From contig NZ_JARVRX010000018.1 in NCBI RefSeq assembly GCF_030209435.1, positions 43,138 through 107,137 on the forward strand: a stretch of 64,000 nucleotides of DNA, in the 5' to 3' direction. This document shows, piece after piece, positions 57,871 through 64,000 of this stretch. The stretch's first letter is position 1. Each line of letters begins with the position of its first letter. Origin of the DNA: Mycolicibacterium sp. lyk4-40-TYG-92 (GTDB taxonomy: Bacteria; Actinomycetota; Actinomycetes; Mycobacteriales; Mycobacteriaceae). A program made the translations under genes and the position numbers. The notes below the pieces were generated by a model. The model saw only the letters and a program-made list of their open reading frames with translations. It was not told where the DNA came from and did not search any database.

Positions 57871-57892
57871 ACGATACTTGACACGTGTCAAG
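57871..57892 (-). promoter_or_regulatory. Promoter and operator of the DUF4334 gene
   Basis: On the minus strand a perfect 16-bp palindrome, CTTGACACGTGTCAAG (57877-57892), is followed at once by the -10 box TATCGT (57876-57871), 7 nt before the ATG. The palindrome covers the -35 region, a typical repressor position. The cognate regulator is not identifiable. Confidence 0.65.
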
Positions 57893-57918
57893 AATGGCAG
57901 TGCGGGCGGGCGGAAAGT

Positions 57919-57958
57919 CATCGCCCGGCCAGCGCGACACTGCGCTGACCGGGCGATG
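57919..57958 (-). terminator. Terminator of ald
   Basis: A 17-bp stem with one mispair, CATCGCCCGGCCAGCGC / GCGCTGACCGGGCGATG around a 6-nt loop, lies 17 nt downstream of the ald stop. Confidence 0.8.
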
Positions 57959-57975
57959 GGTATCGGGTTCGTGGG

Positions 57976-59082
57976 TTACAGCGCGACGCGGCCGAGCGGA
58001 ATGTCGAGGTCCGCGGCGACCTGGCTGCACAGCAGCTCACCGTCGTGCGTCGACAGGCCCTTGGCCAGCGCGGCGTCGTCGCGGCACGCCGCCTGCCAAC
58101 CCTGGTCGGCGAGCTTGAGCACGTACGGCAGCGTCGCGTTGGTCAGCGCGTAGGTCGACGTGCGCGGCACGGCACCGGGCATGTTGGCCACGCAGTAGAA
58201 GACCGAGTCGTGCACGGCGAAGGTCGGGTCGTCGTGCGTGGTGGGCTTCGAGTCCTCGAAGCAGCCACCCTGATCGATCGCGATGTCGACCAGTACCGAG
58301 CCCGACTTCATGTGGGCCACAGTCGAATTGGTCACGAGCTTCGGCGCCTTGGCGCCGGGGACCAGCACCGCGCCGATCACCAGGTCGGCCTGCTTGACGG
58401 CGTCTTCCAGGTCCAGGCTCGAGGAGTACCGGGTGTGGATCCGCCCGCCCCACTCGGCGTCGATCCGGCGCAGGGTATCCAGGTTGACGTCGAACACGGT
58501 GACCTGCGCGCCCATGCCGCAGGCGATCTGCGCCGCGTGGAAGCCCGCGGTGCCACCGCCGATGACGACGACGTTGGCGGGGGCCACGCCGGGCACGCCG
58601 CCCATCAGGACGCCGCGGCCGCCGTGGCTGCGCATCAGGTGGTAGGCACCGACCTGGGCCGACAGTCGGCCCGCGACCTCGCTCATCGGGGCGAGCAGGG
58701 GCAGGCGGCCGTCGGCAGTCTGGACGGTTTCGTAGGCGATCGAGGTGGTGCCCGACGTCAGCAGGGCGTCGGTGCATTCGCGCGAGGCGGCCAGGTGCAG
58801 GTAGGTGAACAAGGTCTGGCCCTTGCGCATGCGGTGGTACTCGGCCGCGATGGGTTCCTTGACCTTGAGGAGCAGGTCGGACTGCGCCCACACCTGGTCC
58901 GCGGTGGTGACGATCTGTGCTCCGGCGGCCTTGAAGTCGTTGTCCGCGATCGCAGATCCTTCGCCGGCTCCGGCCTGGATCAGGACCTCATGGCCGTGCT
59001 TGATCAGTTCGGCGACGCCGGCCGGGGTGATGGCCACCCGGTACTCGTTGTTCTTGATTTCGGTCGGGATACCGACGTGCAT
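57976..59082 (-). CDS. ald: L-alanine dehydrogenase
   Basis: Reversibly converts L-alanine plus NAD+ to pyruvate and ammonia; it allows growth on alanine and supports redox balance under low oxygen. It has 368 residues (Rv2780, 371). Substrate residues fall at the known numbers, Lys75 (LLKVKEP) and His96 (YLHLAAS). The NAD site is VVIGGGTAGFHAAQIACGMGAQVTVFDVN. The start ATG at 59082 has gaggaga upstream. It is divergent from aldR, whose product is the expected activator/repressor acting on the 89-bp intergenic region. Confidence 0.97.
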   Translation of the reverse strand: MHVGIPTEIKNNEYRVAITPAGVAELIKHGHEVLIQAGAGEGSAIADNDFKAAGAQIVTTADQVWAQSDLLLKVKEPIAAEYHRMRKGQTLFTYLHLAASRECTDALLTSGTTSIAYETVQTADGRLPLLAPMSEVAGRLSAQVGAYHLMRSHGGRGVLMGGVPGVAPANVVVIGGGTAGFHAAQIACGMGAQVTVFDVNLDTLRRIDAEWGGRIHTRYSSSLDLEDAVKQADLVIGAVLVPGAKAPKLVTNSTVAHMKSGSVLVDIAIDQGGCFEDSKPTTHDDPTFAVHDSVFYCVANMPGAVPRTSTYALTNATLPYVLKLADQGWQAACRDDAALAKGLSTHDGELLCSQVAADLDIPLGRVAL

Positions 59083-59137
59083 CTGGGGTTCTCCTCAGGG
59101 CGGATCAGGTGATGCCCTAAGTGTGAATAAACGTCGA

Positions 59138-59164
59138 TTGACCTGCAATATCTATGATTATAAT
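59138..59164 (+). promoter_or_regulatory. Promoter of aldR in the ald-aldR intergenic region
   Basis: TTGACC (59138-59143), then TATAAT (59159-59164) 15 nt later, and the aldR ATG 7 nt after that. The -10 is a perfect consensus and the transcript is probably leaderless. The AT-rich stretch about 59147-59172, centred on ATTATAAT, is roughly palindromic and is the likely AldR-binding zone. Confidence 0.6.
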
Positions 59165-59171
59165 TCTCAAT

Positions 59172-59696
59172 ATGGCACCCTCAGTTGAACGATCTTCGAA
59201 ATCGGCGGTCCAAGAGGCCTCCCGGCCGAAGGATGTTCAGCCCGTTGAACTCGACGACGTCGACCGGCAGATCGTGACCGCGCTGCACGCTGACGCGCGC
59301 ATACCCAACAGTGCGTTGGCGGAGCTGGTCGGGATTGCCGCGTCGACCTGTCACGGCCGCGTCCGCCGGTTGCAGCAGCTCGGGGTGATCCGCGGTTTCC
59401 ATGCCGATATCGATCCCGCGGCCATCGGCTTGGGCCTGCAGGCGATGATCTCGGTGAGCCTGCAATCGGGGGCGCGGGCGCGCATCCGCGACTTCATCGC
59501 CCACATGCGGCGCCTGCCGCAGGTGATGGACGTCTACTTCCTGGCCGGCGCCGACGATTTCATCCTGCACGTCGCCGCGCGCGACACCCCGCACCTGCGT
59601 GCGTTCGTGGTCGAGCACCTCAATGCCGATGCGGACGTGGCCGGCACTCAGACGTCCCTCATCTTCGAGCATCTGCGGGGTGCGTCGCCGCTCTGA
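59172..59696 (+). CDS. aldR: Lrp/AsnC-family regulator AldR
   Basis: A 174-residue feast/famine regulator (Rv2779c, 179). After a basic/acidic N-terminal tail, the HTH is LDDVDRQIVTALHADARIPNSALAELVGIAASTCHGRVRRLQQLGVIRGFHADIDP. The C-terminal RAM domain (about 85-174; GLGLQAMISVSLQSG, VMDVYFLAGADDFILHV) binds amino acids and forms the octamer. The divergent position next to ald makes alanine-dependent control of ald very likely, as shown for mycobacterial AldR. ATG 59172 is chosen from the promoter spacing; an ATG at 59154 lies upstream of the -10. Confidence 0.94.
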   Translation: MAPSVERSSKSAVQEASRPKDVQPVELDDVDRQIVTALHADARIPNSALAELVGIAASTCHGRVRRLQQLGVIRGFHADIDPAAIGLGLQAMISVSLQSGARARIRDFIAHMRRLPQVMDVYFLAGADDFILHVAARDTPHLRAFVVEHLNADADVAGTQTSLIFEHLRGASPL

Positions 59697-59710
59697 TCGG
59701 TTGTCGCGGA

Positions 59711-60307
59711 TCAGGATTGGGTCGCGGCCCGGAGTTCGGAGAGTGTCTCGCGAATGTGCTCGGCGAGGCTGCTTTCGGCCGGATCGGTGAGCCAGTGCTC
59801 GAATGCCACCTTGAACACCGCGACGCCGGTCTCGGCCACCAGGCTCGCCACGGGGTCGGCGACGCCGCGGCGGCGTAATGCGTCGCAAATGGTGGTCGCC
59901 AGTGATGCGAGTTTGATGAGTTCGCGTTCTTGCAGGCTGGGGTTGGCGGCGATCACGGTCTGGCGCCGGCGGGCATGTGGGCGACGGTCGGCGAAGAAGC
60001 CGGACAGTGATTCCAGCGCCGCGGCGACGGCGTCGAGTGGTGCGGCGGCTGCCGGTGCGTCGTCGATGGCGGCCTCGAGGGCATCGGCGAGCTCGCGGCC
60101 ACGGAACAGCACCTCGCGTTTGTCGGCGAAGTGCCGGAAGAAGGTGCGTTCCGTGAGGCCTGCTCGGGCGGCGATCTCGGCAACGGTCGTCTCGTCGAAG
60201 CCCTGCTCCAGGTACAGCTCCAGGGCGGCCTGCTCCAGGCGGCCCTGCGCATTCGGTTCCCAACGGCCCACGGGCGGATTGTAGGCGATGTCAGTGACTG
60301 TCACCAC
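59711..60307 (-). CDS. TetR-family regulator
   Basis: A 198-residue repressor. The HTH is QGRLEQAALELYLEQGFDETTVAEIAARAGLTERTFFRHFADKREVLF, a strong TetR signature. The C-terminal domain includes FFADRRPHARRRQTVIAANPSLQERELIKLASLA, the pattern of the TetR_C (acyl-CoA-type) group in actinobacteria. The start is ambiguous: GTG 60307 or 60304, without a ribosome site and within an inverted repeat. It is divergent from an NmrA-like reductase; a cluster of TGTCA/TGACA half-sites between them is the presumed operator. The ligand is unknown. Confidence 0.87.
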   Translation of the reverse strand: MVTVTDIAYNPPVGRWEPNAQGRLEQAALELYLEQGFDETTVAEIAARAGLTERTFFRHFADKREVLFRGRELADALEAAIDDAPAAAAPLDAVAAALESLSGFFADRRPHARRRQTVIAANPSLQERELIKLASLATTICDALRRRGVADPVASLVAETGVAVFKVAFEHWLTDPAESSLAEHIRETLSELRAATQS

Positions 60308-60328
60308 GAGTGATGACAGTCGCTGACA
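60289..60328. promoter_or_regulatory. Operator cluster, site 1 (overlaps the TetR gene start)
   Basis: TGTCAGTGACTGTCA (60289-60303) and TGACAGTCGCTGACA (60314-60328) form a 15-bp inverted repeat with one mismatch and a 10-nt spacer. Each arm contains two TGTCA/TGACA half-sites. It overlaps the TetR start codons. Confidence 0.6.
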
Positions 60329-60344
60329 TGAGGTGTACGTTCGG

Positions 60345-60365
60345 TGATGTCATGGACTGACATCA
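60345..60365. promoter_or_regulatory. Operator cluster, site 2 (reductase side)
   Basis: TGATGTCA-N5-TGACATCA, perfect 8-bp arms, sharing the TGTCA half-site with site 1. It ends 17 nt before the reductase ATG at 60383, next to its ribosome site. Confidence 0.65.
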
Positions 60366-60382
60366 CATGAGGAGCTGAAACC

Positions 60383-61309
60383 ATGCGCATATTCGTCACC
60401 GGCGCCAGCGGGCACATCGGGTCCGTCGTCGTCCGCGAGCTGCAACAGGCGGGTCATCAGGTCACCGGACTGGCCAGGTCGGACGCCTCGGCGAGCGCCC
60501 TGGAAGCCGCCGGCGCCCAGGTGCATCGCGGCTCGCTCGATGATCCTGACGATCTGGCCGCCGCGGCTGCTGCCGCCGACGGTGTCATTCATCTGGCCTT
60601 CAAGCACGACTTCTCCAATTACGCCGACTCACTTCGGTCGGACCTGCGGGCAGTCGAGGCCATGGGAGAGGCCCTGGCGGGCTCCGGCAAGCCGTTCGTG
60701 AACACCTCGGGCACGCTGATGCTGGCGTTCGGTGAGTCGGGCCGGCTCGGTACAGAGGACGCCGAGGTCGATCGGTCGGGCCCGCGGGTCGCATCCGAAC
60801 TCGCCACTCTGGCGCTGGCCGACCGCGGCGTGCGGTCATCGGTGATCAGGCTCGCGCCGACAGTGCATGGGGACACCGATCACCACGGCTTCATCCCCAG
60901 CCTCATCCAATTCGCCGGTGCGGCAGGACGATCCGGATATCTGGGCGACGGCTCGAATCGGTGGCCCGCGGTGCACACCGTCGATGCCGCGCGGCTCTAT
61001 CGGCTGGCAGTGGAGTCGGCGCCGGCCGGCTCGGTGTTGCACGGGGCGGCCGAACAGGGCATCGCCTTCCGCGATATCGCGCAGGCCATCGGGGATGGTC
61101 TGGGTCTGCCGGTGCAACAGATTCCGGCGGACGAGGCGTCAGCGCACTTCGGTTTTCTGGCCGGCTTCGCCGCGCTGGACAACCCGACATCCAGTGAACG
61201 GACGCGGGCGTTGCTCGGCTGGGAACCCGTGCAGCCCACCCTGCTCGACGACCTCAAGGCCGGTCACTACTTCGAGAACCTGCGGGAAACGCCACCGCTC
61301 TGGGCCTAG
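60383..61309 (+). CDS. NmrA/SDR-like NAD(P)-dependent reductase
   Basis: A 308-residue atypical or extended short-chain dehydrogenase. The N-terminal Rossmann motif is FVTGASGHIGSVVVREL, with a second motif GVIHLAFKHDF. The usual catalytic YxxxK is not evident; the expected region reads SGTLMLAFGESGRLGTED. It may therefore be a redox-sensor or a divergent reductase. The ATG at 60383 follows gaggagc. It is divergent from a TetR gene with matching operators, so it is probably that repressor's target. Its stop overlaps that of the convergent epimerase by 4 nt. Confidence 0.85.
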   Translation: MRIFVTGASGHIGSVVVRELQQAGHQVTGLARSDASASALEAAGAQVHRGSLDDPDDLAAAAAAADGVIHLAFKHDFSNYADSLRSDLRAVEAMGEALAGSGKPFVNTSGTLMLAFGESGRLGTEDAEVDRSGPRVASELATLALADRGVRSSVIRLAPTVHGDTDHHGFIPSLIQFAGAAGRSGYLGDGSNRWPAVHTVDAARLYRLAVESAPAGSVLHGAAEQGIAFRDIAQAIGDGLGLPVQQIPADEASAHFGFLAGFAALDNPTSSERTRALLGWEPVQPTLLDDLKAGHYFENLRETPPLWA

Positions 61310-62208
61310 CGGCTGACGAGCTCCGGGTGGAACTTGGTCACCAGCCGGCGGATGCCGTCGCGCCAATCGACCCTCGTGCCGCCGATCAGCTCGTGCATGC
61401 GGGTGGTGTCGGTCGGACCGCCGCGCAACGCGTTCGGGTCCTCGGTGAACACCGGCTCACGGCCGACCAGCTCACCGATGTAGGCGCACCATTCCTGCAG
61501 GCTGACGGTCTGATCGCCGCACCAGTTCACCGTGGTGGCCGGGACCGACGCGACGTCCAGCAGCTTGGGCAGGGTCGCCAGGATGTCGTCTTCGTGGATC
61601 GGGTTGTATTGCGCCGGACCACCCGGCGGCACCGGGATCGGGATGCCGGCCAGGATCATCTCCATCTGGTAGTACGGCCAGCCGCCGTTGTCGCCGTAGG
61701 GCACGTTGAATCGGGCGATGGTGGCCGGGAGATCCAGCGCGCGCGACATGGTGCGCACCACCGTCTCGCCGGCGATCTTGGAGATCGAATAGGTGGGGAA
61801 GAGGTGCTTGTGGTTGTCGCCCAGCGCCGCTGATTCGGAACGCGGCTCGTCGCCGGGCGGGTCGTACACCGCGGCCGACGAGGTGTGCAGGAACGCCTTG
61901 GCGTCGCGACAGCGCGCCATCAGCAACCCCACCGACTCGGCGTTGGCCGCGAGGTCCTTGTCCCACCGGCCGGTCTTGGCCACCGCCAGGTTGACGACGT
62001 AGTCGAAATCAGTTGGCAGAGAACTGAAGTCACCGGCCGCCAGGTTGACCGCGGCGCACCGGACGCCGGCCTGTTCCAGGTTCTGTTTGGCCTGCGGGTT
62101 GTTGAACCGGGCGACGCCCCACACCTCGTTGTCGGCCGCCAGCGCCGTGGCGATCGGGGTGGCCACCTGGCCGGTGACTCCGGTGATGAGGATCTTGGCG
62201 CCGCGCAT
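61306..62208 (-). CDS. NAD-dependent epimerase/dehydratase family protein
   Basis: A 300-residue extended SDR. The Rossmann motif is ILITGVTGQVATPIATAL. The catalytic YxxxK is present in FPTYSISKIAGETVVRTM, with the Ser/Thr in LHTSSAAVYDPPGDEP. Motifs for sugar or other substrates (RFNVPYGDNGGWPY, NPIHEDDI) resemble nucleotide-sugar epimerases, but the substrate is unclear. A -10 box, TACTAT (62221-62216), ends 7 nt before the ATG, so it is leaderless and divergent from dapB, whose own -10 lies only 9 bp further on. Confidence 0.87.
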   Translation of the reverse strand: MRGAKILITGVTGQVATPIATALAADNEVWGVARFNNPQAKQNLEQAGVRCAAVNLAAGDFSSLPTDFDYVVNLAVAKTGRWDKDLAANAESVGLLMARCRDAKAFLHTSSAAVYDPPGDEPRSESAALGDNHKHLFPTYSISKIAGETVVRTMSRALDLPATIARFNVPYGDNGGWPYYQMEMILAGIPIPVPPGGPAQYNPIHEDDILATLPKLLDVASVPATTVNWCGDQTVSLQEWCAYIGELVGREPVFTEDPNALRGGPTDTTRMHELIGGTRVDWRDGIRRLVTKFHPELVSR

Positions 62209-62215
62209 GGGGCTG

Positions 62216-62236
62216 ATAGTAGGGGGCCGCTAGGGT
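62216..62236. promoter_or_regulatory. Back-to-back leaderless promoters of the epimerase and dapB
   Basis: Minus-strand TACTAT (62221-62216) serves the epimerase and plus-strand TAGGGT (62231-62236) serves dapB, each 7 nt from its start codon. Only 35 bp separate the two start codons. Confidence 0.5.
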
Positions 62237-62243
62237 TGATCAT

Positions 62244-62978
62244 ATGCGAGTCGGAGTTCTGGGTGCCAAGGGCAAAGTCGGTGCGACCATCGTCGAGGGT
62301 GTGGAAGCCGCCGACGATCTGACGTTCACCGTCGGCGTCGACGCCGGTGACGAGCTGACCCTGTTCACCGACAGTGACACCGAGGTCGTCGTCGACTTCA
62401 CCCACCCTGACGTCGTGATGAACAACCTGAAATTCCTCATCGACAACGGTATTCATGCTGTCGTCGGGACGACGGGCTTCACCGCGGAGCGCCTGGCCCA
62501 GGTTCGCGAGTGGGTCGCCGCCAAGCCGGGCGTCGCGGTGCTGATCGCGCCGAACTTCGCCATCGGCGCGGTGCTGTCCATGCACTTCGCCAAACTGGCC
62601 GCCCCGTTCTTCGAGTCGGCCGAGGTCGTCGAGCTGCACCACCCGCAGAAGGCCGACGCGCCGTCGGGCACCGCCACCCGCACCGCCCAGCTGATCGCCG
62701 AGGCACGAAAAGGCTTGCCGCCCAATCCCGATGCCACCAGCACCGGTCTGGAAGGCGCCCGCGGCGCCGACGTCGACGGCATCCCCGTGCACTCAGTCCG
62801 GCTGCGTGGTCTGGTGGCGCACCAGGAGGTGCTGTTCGGCACCCAGGGCGAGACGCTGACCATCCGGCACGACAGCATCGACCGCACGTCGTTCGTGCCG
62901 GGCGTGCTGCTCGGTGTCCGTGAGGTCGCCAAGTACCCCGGGCTGACCATCGGCATCGAGAAGCTGATGGGCCTCTGA
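62244..62978 (+). CDS. dapB: 4-hydroxy-tetrahydrodipicolinate reductase
   Basis: Reduces HTPA in the diaminopimelate/lysine pathway that feeds peptidoglycan. It has 244 residues (Rv2773c, 245). The NAD(P) motif is VGVLGAKGKVGATIV, then VVGTTGFTAERL. The catalytic His132 and Lys136 lie in ELHHPQKADAPSGTA, at the M. tuberculosis numbering. The ATG follows a -10 box by 7 nt (leaderless). A small membrane-protein gene follows after 10 bp and probably shares the transcript. Confidence 0.97.
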   Translation: MRVGVLGAKGKVGATIVEGVEAADDLTFTVGVDAGDELTLFTDSDTEVVVDFTHPDVVMNNLKFLIDNGIHAVVGTTGFTAERLAQVREWVAAKPGVAVLIAPNFAIGAVLSMHFAKLAAPFFESAEVVELHHPQKADAPSGTATRTAQLIAEARKGLPPNPDATSTGLEGARGADVDGIPVHSVRLRGLVAHQEVLFGTQGETLTIRHDSIDRTSFVPGVLLGVREVAKYPGLTIGIEKLMGL

Positions 62979-62988
62979 CGAGTCCGTC

Positions 62989-63462
62989 ATGACCAAACCG
63001 AGCTCGCAGGTGCTGCGCATCCAACTGGTCGTGGCCTTTTTGTGCGTGGCGCTGGTGGTCTACTTCTGGATCATGGGCCGCTCCGGCGTCATCCTGATGA
63101 AGTCCGGTGAACCCGCCGCGATCGGGCTCGGCATCGGCATCTTCGTGCTGCCGCTCATCGGCCTGTGGGCCATGGTCGCCACCTTGCGGGCCGGGTTCGC
63201 GCACCAGCGGCTGGCCCGGCTGGCCCACGACGAGGGTGTCGAACTCGACATCAGTGACCTGCCCAAGCGTCCGTCGGGCCGCATCGAACGCGACGCCGCC
63301 GACGCGCTGTTCGAGACAGTCCGCGACGAGGTCGAGGCCGCACCAGAGGATTGGCGCGGCTGGTACCGGCTGGCTCGCGCGTACGACTATGCGGGGGACC
63401 GCACCCGGGCCCGCGAGACCATCCGCAAGGCTGTCGCGCTGGAAAAGTCATCACGAGTATGA
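62989..63462 (+). CDS. Small membrane protein (Rv2772c-like)
   Basis: A 157-residue protein with two transmembrane helices (about 10-30, VAFLCVALVVYFWIMG, and 45-65, IGIFVLPLIGLWAMVATL) and a cytoplasmic tail with a tetratricopeptide-like stretch (DWRGWYRLARAYDYAGDRTRARETIRKAV). Function is unknown; orthologue of Rv2772c by position and pattern. The stop overlaps the next start (ATGA, 63459-63462). Confidence 0.85.
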   Translation: MTKPSSQVLRIQLVVAFLCVALVVYFWIMGRSGVILMKSGEPAAIGLGIGIFVLPLIGLWAMVATLRAGFAHQRLARLAHDEGVELDISDLPKRPSGRIERDAADALFETVRDEVEAAPEDWRGWYRLARAYDYAGDRTRARETIRKAVALEKSSRV

Positions 63463-63908
63463 AACTCCTTGTCGTGCACCACACTCCGTCTCCGAACTGC
63501 CAGGAGATGTTCGAGGCGGTGCTCGCCGGGGCGACCGATCCCGAGATCGAGGGCGTCGACGTGGTGCGCCGGCCGGCGCTGACGCTGTCCGCGGCCGACG
63601 TGCTGGAAGCCGACGGCTACCTACTGGGCTCGCCGGCGAACCTCGGCTATATGTCGGGTGCCTTGAAACACGCGTTCGACCAGATCTACTACCCATGCCT
63701 GGACGCCACGCGTGGCCGGCCGTTCGGTCTGTGGTTGCACGGCAACGAGGGCACCGAAGGCGCCGAGAAGGCGGTCACGTCCATCACCACCGGGCTCGGT
63801 TGGACGAAAGCGGCTGAGTACGTGGTGGTTTCGGGCAAGCCCAGCAAGGCCGATCTGGAGGCGTGCTGGAACCTGGGGGCTACGGTCGCCGCGACGTTGA
63901 TGGGCTGA
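63459..63908 (+). CDS. Flavodoxin/NAD(P)H-oxidoreductase-like protein (Rv2771c)
   Basis: A 149-residue flavodoxin-fold protein (Rv2771c, about 150). The N terminus KLLVVHHTPSPNCQEMFEAVLAG matches the phosphate-binding loop of the FMN-reductase family. The next FMN segment is YLLGSPANLGYMSGALKHAFD, and HGNEGTEGAEKAVTSITTGLG follows. It probably binds FMN and transfers electrons; the partner is unknown. It is translationally coupled to the membrane protein before it. Confidence 0.9.
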   Translation: MKLLVVHHTPSPNCQEMFEAVLAGATDPEIEGVDVVRRPALTLSAADVLEADGYLLGSPANLGYMSGALKHAFDQIYYPCLDATRGRPFGLWLHGNEGTEGAEKAVTSITTGLGWTKAAEYVVVSGKPSKADLEACWNLGATVAATLMG

Positions 63909-63967
63909 CCGGGCAGGCGAGCGTGAGGGATATGCAGAGAATCGTCGCCTTCGATTCAAGGGTCTAG

Positions 63968-63998
63968 TGCAACAGCTCCTACCTGGGGAGTTGTTGCA
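63968..63998. other. Hairpin at the end of the window
   Basis: TGCAACAGCTCC (63968-63979) pairs with GGAGTTGTTGCA (63987-63998) over 12 positions with one G-U pair and a 7-nt loop. It lies 60 nt after the last stop and may be a terminator. The sequence ends at 64000, so whether it belongs to a larger element cannot be judged. Confidence 0.5.
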
Positions 63999-64000
63999 TG

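Noticed and set aside
1..64000. tRNA, rRNA, prophage or classical insertion sequence
   Set aside because: No tRNA-like cloverleaf, rRNA segment, transposase or integrase motif was recognised on either strand.

Overview
This window is high-GC actinobacterial chromosome and almost certainly comes from a mycobacterium. Gene content and order follow the Mycobacterium tuberculosis segment from about Rv2868c (ispG/gcpE) to Rv2771c, including mycobacterial hallmarks: mycothione reductase, PptT, EfpA, MapB with its N-terminal proline-rich extension, and AldR/Ald. M. tuberculosis names are used from recalled family knowledge; no search was run. The extra and rearranged genes, including a TAXI/two-component locus, cobQ beside mapB and several small regulator/enzyme pairs, fit an environmental, probably fast-growing Mycolicibacterium, but the species cannot be named. 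No tRNA, rRNA, CRISPR array, prophage or classical insertion sequence was seen.

Layout. 1-6.1 kb: end of ispG, a DUF4081-GNAT acetyltransferase, a lipoprotein penicillin-binding protein, a DUF1707 protein, mapB and cobQ. 6.1-15.1 kb: an APC permease, a TAXI solute-binding lipoprotein in an operon with a histidine kinase and response regulator, a Gly/Cys-tailed membrane protein, and a SWIM/SNF2 helicase. 15.2-26.5 kb: nickel/cobalt uptake (nicT with an ArsR gene), mtr, an alpha/beta hydrolase, mqo, then a run of cobalt/corrinoid genes (ChlI-ChlD fusion, cobO, cobB, cysG). 26.5-32.6 kb: efpA, three accessory genes, proS. 32.6-33.7 kb: an AbiEi/DUF559 gene bracketed by two 49-bp direct hairpin repeats. 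33.7-42.7 kb: a ferritin-like/Tat-lipoprotein pair and the conserved rimP-nusA-ylxR-infB-rbfA-nrnA-dinF block. 42.7-49.4 kb: echA16, DUF2277, DUF1802, a CocE-like hydrolase, a DUF3558-like protein, a phosphoesterase, pptT, truB. 49.6-57.3 kb: aldo/keto reductase with TetR, mntR, ribF, rpsO, pnp, pepR. 57.3-64 kb: DUF4334, ald/aldR, a TetR/NmrA-like pair, an epimerase, dapB and two small genes.

How it works together. The core is housekeeping: translation initiation and ribosome maturation, RNA decay, cofactors (FMN/FAD, corrinoids, siroheme, phosphopantetheine), lysine/peptidoglycan precursors and redox. Cobalt is a recurring theme (nicT, chelatase-like AAA/VWA protein, cobO, cobB, cysG, cobQ).

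The least described material is non-coding or accessory: a DUF559 endonuclease-like gene between matched hairpin repeats; large nested palindromes around dinF; an 18-nt repeat found in one intergenic region and, in the same reading frame, inside two cobalamin genes; several unassigned perfect operators (efpA, AKR/TetR, DUF4334, TetR/NmrA, nicT); and a TAXI receptor with no adjacent transporter but its own two-component system. Many genes have a TANNNT -10 box 5-8 nt before the start codon, the signature of leaderless mycobacterial transcripts.
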